From assembly GCA_003520285.1 (NCBI GenBank), contig DOVB01000216.1:1-11928 (forward strand): 11,928 nucleotides of DNA, read 5' to 3'. The notes below the pieces were generated by a model. It saw only the letters and a program-made list of their open reading frames with translations, ran no database searches and had not been told where the DNA came from. Made by a program: the position numbers and the translations under genes. Positions 7,326-11,928 of the stretch are shown here, piece by piece. Within the stretch, counting starts at the first letter, position 1. Each line of letters starts with the position of its first letter. Source of the DNA: Halieaceae bacterium. Its GTDB lineage: Bacteria > Pseudomonadota > Gammaproteobacteria > Pseudomonadales > Halieaceae.

Positions 7326-8318
7326 TCACTCGGACTTTGATCTCCAATCGCCACTTCCACCCAGCATCTGGGTCACCCATTCGCGAACGGTGGTATCTCC
7401 AATCGCGAAATCGAATCGTGTCAGGATAAATGTGTGCTCCTCGCCCTCGTTAATAAGACTGCGGAAACGGTCGGGGCAGGCAGTTTCAAGCTCGGCTACC
7501 GCTTCGCGCAGCTCGCTTTCGAAGGTGGCCTGGTCGATCGTTGATGAACTGAGGACGACCTCGTCCGCGGTCGAGCTGATGAATCCCATACGCAGGTTGT
7601 CGTCCTGTGCCAGTTGATAGCTGTGGTATCCGGTCAGGTTGCCGTCGTCACCGATGCAGTCGGCGCAACTTGCCGGGAAGTTGCTGGCTGCATTCCAGTA
7701 CTCGTTGAGGCCGTCCTGATCGCCCGGTTGCAGAATTCCCGCACCCGAGTCATTGATCAGGTCTACCGGCACATCGGGATACAGGCGCCGCACGAGCGGA
7801 AGCGCCGTGTGTGTGCCAAAGCCGCCTGCGCTATTGCCGGCGAGCAGTATTCTGCTGGGCGCGGGGTAGGTGCTGGCAATCACGTCCAGCGAGGCAGCCA
7901 GATTTTGAGCGCCTCGGAAGAATCGGTCATTCAGGCCATCGTCGTCGCTGTCGACGTCTCGATCACCGGTAAATAATGTGCCATCGCAATAGGGTATGTA
8001 ACCGAGGTTGAAGTTCGCTGCGGGGTTGTTTTGACCCCTGGCACTCAACAGGCCGATGTCGATCAGCGGAATTGGATCTTCCACTGCCGCACAAGCCTGC
8101 GTGCCACAAATCCCATCACCCTGCACAAAGATGAGGAGTTCGTCGCTACTGCCATCTCGAGTTGACATTGAAAATGGGTTGGCGGTGTAGCAGAGCGGGC
8201 CATCGCCCTCACCAAACAAATGGGTAACAGCGCCGCCGTCCGCAGCCTCGGAAAGCATCGGGGCATACACACCCAGATAGCGATCTACCCCCTGATCGTA
8301 GAGTTCCTGAAATGGCAC
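7326..8318 (-). CDS. Pectinacetylesterase-family hydrolase, apparently lacking its N-terminus
   Basis: A 330-residue alpha/beta hydrolase of the pectinacetylesterase/Notum type, which removes acetyl or acyl groups from polysaccharides or lipid-modified substrates. The oxyanion region SSDELLIFVQGDG is at about 57-69, the nucleophile motif GNSAGG at 161-166 (S163), a candidate aspartate in STADEVV (D252) and the histidine in GEEHTF (H295). Cysteine pairs suggest an exported, disulphide-bonded protein. An unusual acidic stretch, DVDSDDDGLND at 121-131, resembles a calcium-binding loop. The frame begins with GTG at 8318, directly preceded by a TAA and without a good ribosome site. No signal peptide is present, although these enzymes are normally secreted. 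The product starts in what looks like a mature segment (QELYDQGVDRYLG). The C-terminus seems natural. I infer that its 5' end was lost, so it may be a pseudogene despite the clean frame. The natural substrate cannot be told. Confidence 0.72.
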   Translation of the reverse strand: MPFQELYDQGVDRYLGVYAPMLSEAADGGAVTHLFGEGDGPLCYTANPFSMSTRDGSSDELLIFVQGDGICGTQACAAVEDPIPLIDIGLLSARGQNNPAANFNLGYIPYCDGTLFTGDRDVDSDDDGLNDRFFRGAQNLAASLDVIASTYPAPSRILLAGNSAGGFGTHTALPLVRRLYPDVPVDLINDSGAGILQPGDQDGLNEYWNAASNFPASCADCIGDDGNLTGYHSYQLAQDDNLRMGFISSTADEVVLSSSTIDQATFESELREAVAELETACPDRFRSLINEGEEHTFILTRFDFAIGDTTVREWVTQMLGGSGDWRSKSE

Positions 8319-8320
8319 TT
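8310..8320. other. Head-to-head junction joining two 5'-truncated genes
   Basis: The esterase frame (start 8318, minus) and the acyl-CoA dehydrogenase frame (start 8312, plus) overlap by seven bases and diverge. Each lacks the N-terminal part its family should have. No promoter space exists between them. The join is therefore probably a deletion end point or an artificial assembly join. Confidence 0.5.
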
Positions 8321-9906
8321 ACACCCGCCGTATTAAAAACTTGTCTGGAGACCTATGTGCAGGCGGGGCCGCCCACCGCGACGTTTGACACAGCGCATGG
8401 GGGTATGCAACTTCCGATTCTGGTCGCCAATTTTATGCAGGGGATGTTTCAAGCCGCGAATGCGCCCGCTGCCGGCTATGTCCTCCTCACTCAATCCAAT
8501 GCCCATATGTTGCAGGCGTGTGGCAATCAGGCACTGTGCGACCGATTTTTAGCGCCGCTCATTGAGGGGCGTTGGTTCGGCACGATGTGCCTATCTGAGC
8601 CCCATGCCGGTTCTTCACTGTCAGATATCCGCTGTATGGCGGAGCCCAAGGGCGATGGCTCTCATAAGCTGACCGGCACAAAAATGTGGATCTCCGGGGG
8701 AGAGCAAGATGTCTCGGAGAATATTGTGCATATGGCGTTGGCGCGAACACCGGATGCGCCCCCGGGCGTCAAAGGCATTTCACTCTTCTTGGTCCCCAAA
8801 ATCCGAGTCGAGGACGACGGCACACTGGGGGAGCTCAACAACATTGCGCTGGCGGGCCTCAATTACAAGATGGGTCAACGGGGCACGACCAACACGCTAC
8901 TCAACTTTGGTGAGGGCGGCGAGTGCCTAGGCTATTTGGTGGGGGGTGGTAAACGAAGGCCTCAAAAACATGTTCCATATGATGAACGAGGCGCGTATCG
9001 GTGTGGGTATGCTCGCCACGATGTCGGGGTTGGCGGGTTATCTGTACTCGCTGGATTACGCGCGCAATTGCCCGCAGGGCCGGCACCCTGGAGATAAAGA
9101 CCCGAACAGTCCAATACTCCCCATCATCGAGCACGCGGATATCCGCAGGCTGCTCATGGAGCAGAAGGTCGCGGTCGAGGGGAGCATTGCGCTGCTGTCT
9201 TACTGTTCGCAGTCGGTCGATCGACAGCTCATCGCAAGCGATCTAGAAGAATCACAACGGCTTACCTTGCTGCTCGAATTGCTCGCGCCCATTGCCAAAA
9301 TCCTGGCCTTCTGAATACACGCTTGAGGCTAATAAGCACGCGATCCAGATTTTAGGCGGCTACGGCTACACCCGAGAGTACCAAGTAGAAAGGCTGTATC
9401 GCGATCACCGTCTGAATCCGATTCACGAGGGTAGCCACGGCATCCATGGCCTCGATTTATTGGGCCGCAAGGTAAACCTGGCGGGTGGCGCGACGCTCAC
9501 AATAATGGAGCAAGAAATACAGCCCGCTTTGGAGGCGGCCGCAGTCAACGAGATGCTTGCCGAGATGGGTGAGTCGCTTGCTGACATCTGGCAGTTGACC
9601 AAGCGCACGATCGAGACCGTGAATCAGCAGGCGGATACGGTAACGCGCCTCTCCAGTGCCACGCCGTTTCTGGACGCCTTTGGGCACGTCGCCATAGCCT
9701 GGCTATGGCTGCGTCAGGCGTTGATTGCTAAGCAGGCGCTGCAAAATGGCGCGCAGGCAGACACCGAGTTTTATAAGGGCAAAGTTGCCGCATGTCAGTT
9801 TTTCTATCGCTATCACTTGCCGCAGGCAGCCGAGAAGCTTCGCTATGTGGCGTCTCAGGATCGATCGGTGCTCGACCCGCAGGCCAGTTGGTTTACAGGC
9901 GTTTGA
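8312..9906 (+). pseudogene. Acyl-CoA dehydrogenase (long DmdC-like type), 5'-truncated and twice frameshifted
   Basis: Three frames together spell one FAD-dependent acyl-CoA dehydrogenase of the roughly 600-residue class with an extra C-terminal domain, the class that includes 3-methylmercaptopropionyl-CoA dehydrogenase. Segment one runs from 8312 to about 8940 and contains TMCLSEPHAGSSLSDI, GTKMWISGGEQD and GVKGISLFLVPK. Segment two runs from about 8946 to 9296 and contains FHMMNEARIGVGM. Segment three runs from about 9298 to 9906 and contains [19 protein letters not shown] and [17 protein letters not shown], with the probable catalytic glutamate at 9427-9429, followed by the C-terminal helical domain. 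One base too many in the GGGGGG run at 8941-8946 and one in the AAAA run at 9297-9300 account for both shifts. About 80-90 N-terminal residues are missing, so part of the substrate and FAD pocket is gone. Homopolymer shifts can be sequencing errors, but the truncation still argues against function. Preference among acyl-CoAs cannot be judged. Confidence 0.82.
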
Positions 9907-9984
9907 AGCTGAGTTGGCTATCCCCGACTTAATCGCTGAACTATCTGCCATGTGTGGATTATTACTTTAATCAATATCTACAGC

Positions 9985-10014
9985 TTGACTAGTGATATCG
10001 CTGTCGACTAAGCT
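9985..10014 (+). promoter_or_regulatory. Possible promoter of the TonB-dependent receptor gene
   Basis: TTGACT at 9985-9990 matches five of six bases of a sigma-70 -35 box. TAAGCT at 10009-10014, 18 bases on, is a weak -10. It lies about 40 bases upstream of the receptor ATG, inside the 147-base gap after the dehydrogenase pseudogene. That gap holds no other coding signal and no clear terminator. Confidence 0.25.
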
Positions 10015-10053
10015 CGGGCCTAAATACATAAAAATAGTACTAGGAGCGTGTTT

Positions 10054-11928
10054 ATGAACATATTTTCCAAGGGGGCACAGCCTCGCCCGCGATCGTGGTG
10101 GCTATTTCTGCTAGCCACAGTGCTAACTCTGTCTGGCGGTGTCGCCAGTGCCCAGTCGGACGAGGAAGAATTCGCGGAGGAAGTAGTAGAAGCTGCGGAC
10201 GAAGTAGACGCCTCCAGTGAACCGGCGCCGATGGAAGAAGTCGTTACCACGGGTTCGCGCATCGTCAGGGACACTTTCTCGTCAATATCGCCGCTGCAGG
10301 TGATCGATGGGGAAACCTCTCGTGACCTCGGACTGGTCGACACCTCCGAGTTGCTTCGCCAGGCCACAGTAGTTCAGGGCCAGCAAATCACGACCGGAGT
10401 TTCAACATCAGCTGGGTTGCTTACGGACAACGGCCCAGGCTCGGCCAGCGCCTCGCTGCGTGGCTTGGATCCGGGGCGTACGCTCGTGATGGTCAACGGA
10501 CGCCGCTTGGCGCCTGCTGGTGTGGGCGGTGCACCGAGTAATCCGGACCTCAACCTGGTACCCGGCTCGCTGATCGAGCGAGTCGACATACTTCTGGATG
10601 GCGCTTCCTCGGTATACGGTTCCGATGCGGTCGCAGGTGTAGTCAATGTGATCCTGCGCACCGACTTTGATGGTCTTCAGCTCGACGCGTACCAAAGTAG
10701 GACGGGTTTGCCCAACGAGGGTGGCGACCAGGAAGTGTACAGCGCCACCTGGGGTGTGAATGACGACCGCGGCTTCATTGGCTTCGCCGCCGAATACACC
10801 AGAACCAATGGCTTTGCAGAGGGTGACCTAGCCGGATTCTACAGGCCGTATTCCGGTGACTGCCTAAGCCAGTTCCAGCAAGGCGCGAGCGGTGATTTGT
10901 ACGAAATGTGCGCTGGATCCTTTGGGGCCGGTAGCGCCTCCACTGCCTACGGCTTTTTTGGCTACAATGGAGACACAAATATCACGGGATTCCCGCCTGG
11001 CTTCTACCAGATTCCCGTCACGGCCGACCTATTGACACCAGGCAGCGTAAACGGTGCTGCTCTGCTGCTGTGGCCGGAAGAATTACAGGCCGCTTTTGCC
11101 CCGGACTTCGAACGCACGACCGTTTTCGCGGTCGGCGAATACGCACCGGGCTGGTACGGCGATGCTACGCAATACTTCGAAGCTTCCTGGTCGTCTCGCG
11201 AGACGGCGACGAACACTGCGGGACAGGGGAACGTCCGAATTCCTGGCGACTACGCCCTCGGTAACTTCGGCGGTCTTGACGGCACGCTGTTCTATCAAAG
11301 TAACTTCGTTCGAGATACGGAAGTGGCGCAGACTCGCATTACAGCGGGTATCAAAGGTGATCTGCCGTTCATGGACGGCGTCGGTCCGCTTGCTGGCTGG
11401 ACTTACGATTTGTACGCTAGCTACTCGCGCTCCAACGGTGACGATTCGATTTCTGGCATCCCGTACTTCCCCCGTCTCGAGCAAACGTTGAGTAACACGC
11501 GCCTCGACGAACAGAGTGGGGAATACGTTTGTGATCCGCGAGTCGTCTCCGGTGTAGGGCAAACGGTCAGCTGCCGACCGCTGAACTTCTTTGATCCGAC
11601 CTTCATTTACACCGGTCGTTTCCCTGACGATGCCGATACCGCCTACCTGTTTCCGAACCGGATGACCAACACGGTTGTCGAACAGACAGTTTTCTCGGGC
11701 TACGTGACGGGTGAGATGTTCAGCATCCCTTGGGGCGGTCCGGCCAGCCTCGTGCTGGGATTTGAGAATCGTGAAGACGCGATCACCACGAGGACCGATG
11801 CAGGAGCCTCCGGTGGCGATTTCCAAGGTTTCTCCGGCGACCCCGGTTCCAACGGAGAGCGCTGGTTGCGTGAAGCTTTTACCGAGATCCACCTGCCGCT
11901 GGTGCTTCATCGCAAGGCCATCAGAGAG
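10054..11928 (+). CDS. TonB-dependent outer membrane receptor, N-terminal 625 codons
   Basis: A ligand-gated outer-membrane transporter energised by TonB-ExbBD; its 3' end is beyond the window. ATG 10054 has AGGAG seven bases upstream (10042-10046). Residues 1-33 are a signal peptide with an arginine-rich start and cleavage after ASA. An acidic stretch follows (about 36-61), then a TonB-box-like MEEVVTTGSRI at 60-70. The plug domain covers roughly 75-205 and has the family marks LRGLDPGRTLVMVNGRR (about 135-151) and ERVDILLDGASSVYGSDAVAGVVNVIL (175-201). Beta-barrel strands with long loops follow. Two close cysteine pairs (270/286 and 493/507) probably form loop disulphides. The frame is clean throughout, unlike the preceding genes. 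The plug style resembles Proteobacterial receptors often loosely annotated for vitamins, peptides or polymers. The substrate cannot be assigned. The nearby esterase and amidohydrolase remnant only hint at a nutrient-uptake setting. Confidence 0.93.
   Translation, partial: MNIFSKGAQPRPRSWWLFLLATVLTLSGGVASAQSDEEEFAEEVVEAADEVDASSEPAPMEEVVTTGSRIVRDTFSSISPLQVIDGETSRDLGLVDTSELLRQATVVQGQQITTGVSTSAGLLTDNGPGSASASLRGLDPGRTLVMVNGRRLAPAGVGGAPSNPDLNLVPGSLIERVDILLDGASSVYGSDAVAGVVNVILRTDFDGLQLDAYQSRTGLPNEGGDQEVYSATWGVNDDRGFIGFAAEYTRTNGFAEGDLAGFYRPYSGDCLSQFQQGASGDLYEMCAGSFGAGSASTAYGFFGYNGDTNITGFPPGFYQIPVTADLLTPGSVNGAALLLWPEELQAAFAPDFERTTVFAVGEYAPGWYGDATQYFEASWSSRETATNTAGQGNVRIPGDYALGNFGGLDGTLFYQSNFVRDTEVAQTRITAGIKGDLPFMDGVGPLAGWTYDLYASYSRSNGDDSISGIPYFPRLEQTLSNTRLDEQSGEYVCDPRVVSGVGQTVSCRPLNFFDPTFIYTGRFPDDADTAYLFPNRMTNTVVEQTVFSGYVTGEMFSIPWGGPASLVLGFENREDAITTRTDAGASGGDFQGFSGDPGSNGERWLREAFTEIHLPLVLHRKAIRE

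Noticed and set aside
6800..10053. Insertion sequence or integrated element explaining the damaged genes
   Set aside because: I found no transposase, integrase, tRNA target or clear terminal inverted or direct repeats at the block boundaries.
11083..11910. Long open frame antisense to the TonB receptor (275 codons)
   Set aside because: The plus-strand frame is an unmistakable receptor. The antisense product has no recognisable domain and is explained by GC-rich codon bias.

Overview
The window looks like a chromosome segment from a marine-type gammaproteobacterium. The left part carries the conserved tolC / yqiB-like (DUF1249) / cpdA / parE neighbourhood in the divergent layout known from Escherichia coli. 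The ParE and CpdA sequences are clearly gammaproteobacterial. The mix of a TonB-dependent receptor, an acyl-CoA dehydrogenase and a multihaem cytochrome fits an oligotrophic or polymer-using lineage (Cellvibrionales or OMG-like). That finer placement is a guess.

Layout. (1) Positions 1-4466 are housekeeping: the 5' part of tolC on the minus strand, a 224-bp divergent promoter region, then on the plus strand DUF1249, cpdA (8-nt overlap), parE, and a secreted YceI-family protein 18 nt after parE. The E. coli neighbours nudF and yqiA are absent. (2) Positions 4552-6804, minus strand, encode a 750-residue exported protein with eight CXXCH haem motifs followed by HEAT-like and TPR repeats. (3) Positions about 6860-9906 are an accessory block with clear signs of decay. 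It holds a stump of an amidohydrolase with an in-frame stop, a pectinacetylesterase-type hydrolase without a signal peptide, and an acyl-CoA dehydrogenase lacking its N-terminus and carrying two frameshifts. (4) From 10054 to the window edge runs the first 625 codons of an intact TonB-dependent outer-membrane receptor.

How the parts relate. The first block combines an export duct (TolC), cAMP turnover (CpdA) and chromosome decatenation (ParE). These genes are linked by conserved order rather than a shared pathway. The esterase, the amidohydrolase remnant and the TonB receptor could derive from one nutrient-acquisition locus, but this is inference. The most striking point is the head-to-head junction at 8312-8318. 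There the esterase and the dehydrogenase, pointing away from each other, each begin without their expected N-terminal region. A single deletion across a divergent promoter region would explain both; so would a chimeric assembly join. I see no RNA genes, CRISPR array, transposase or insertion-sequence ends, and no convincing new defence or regulatory system.
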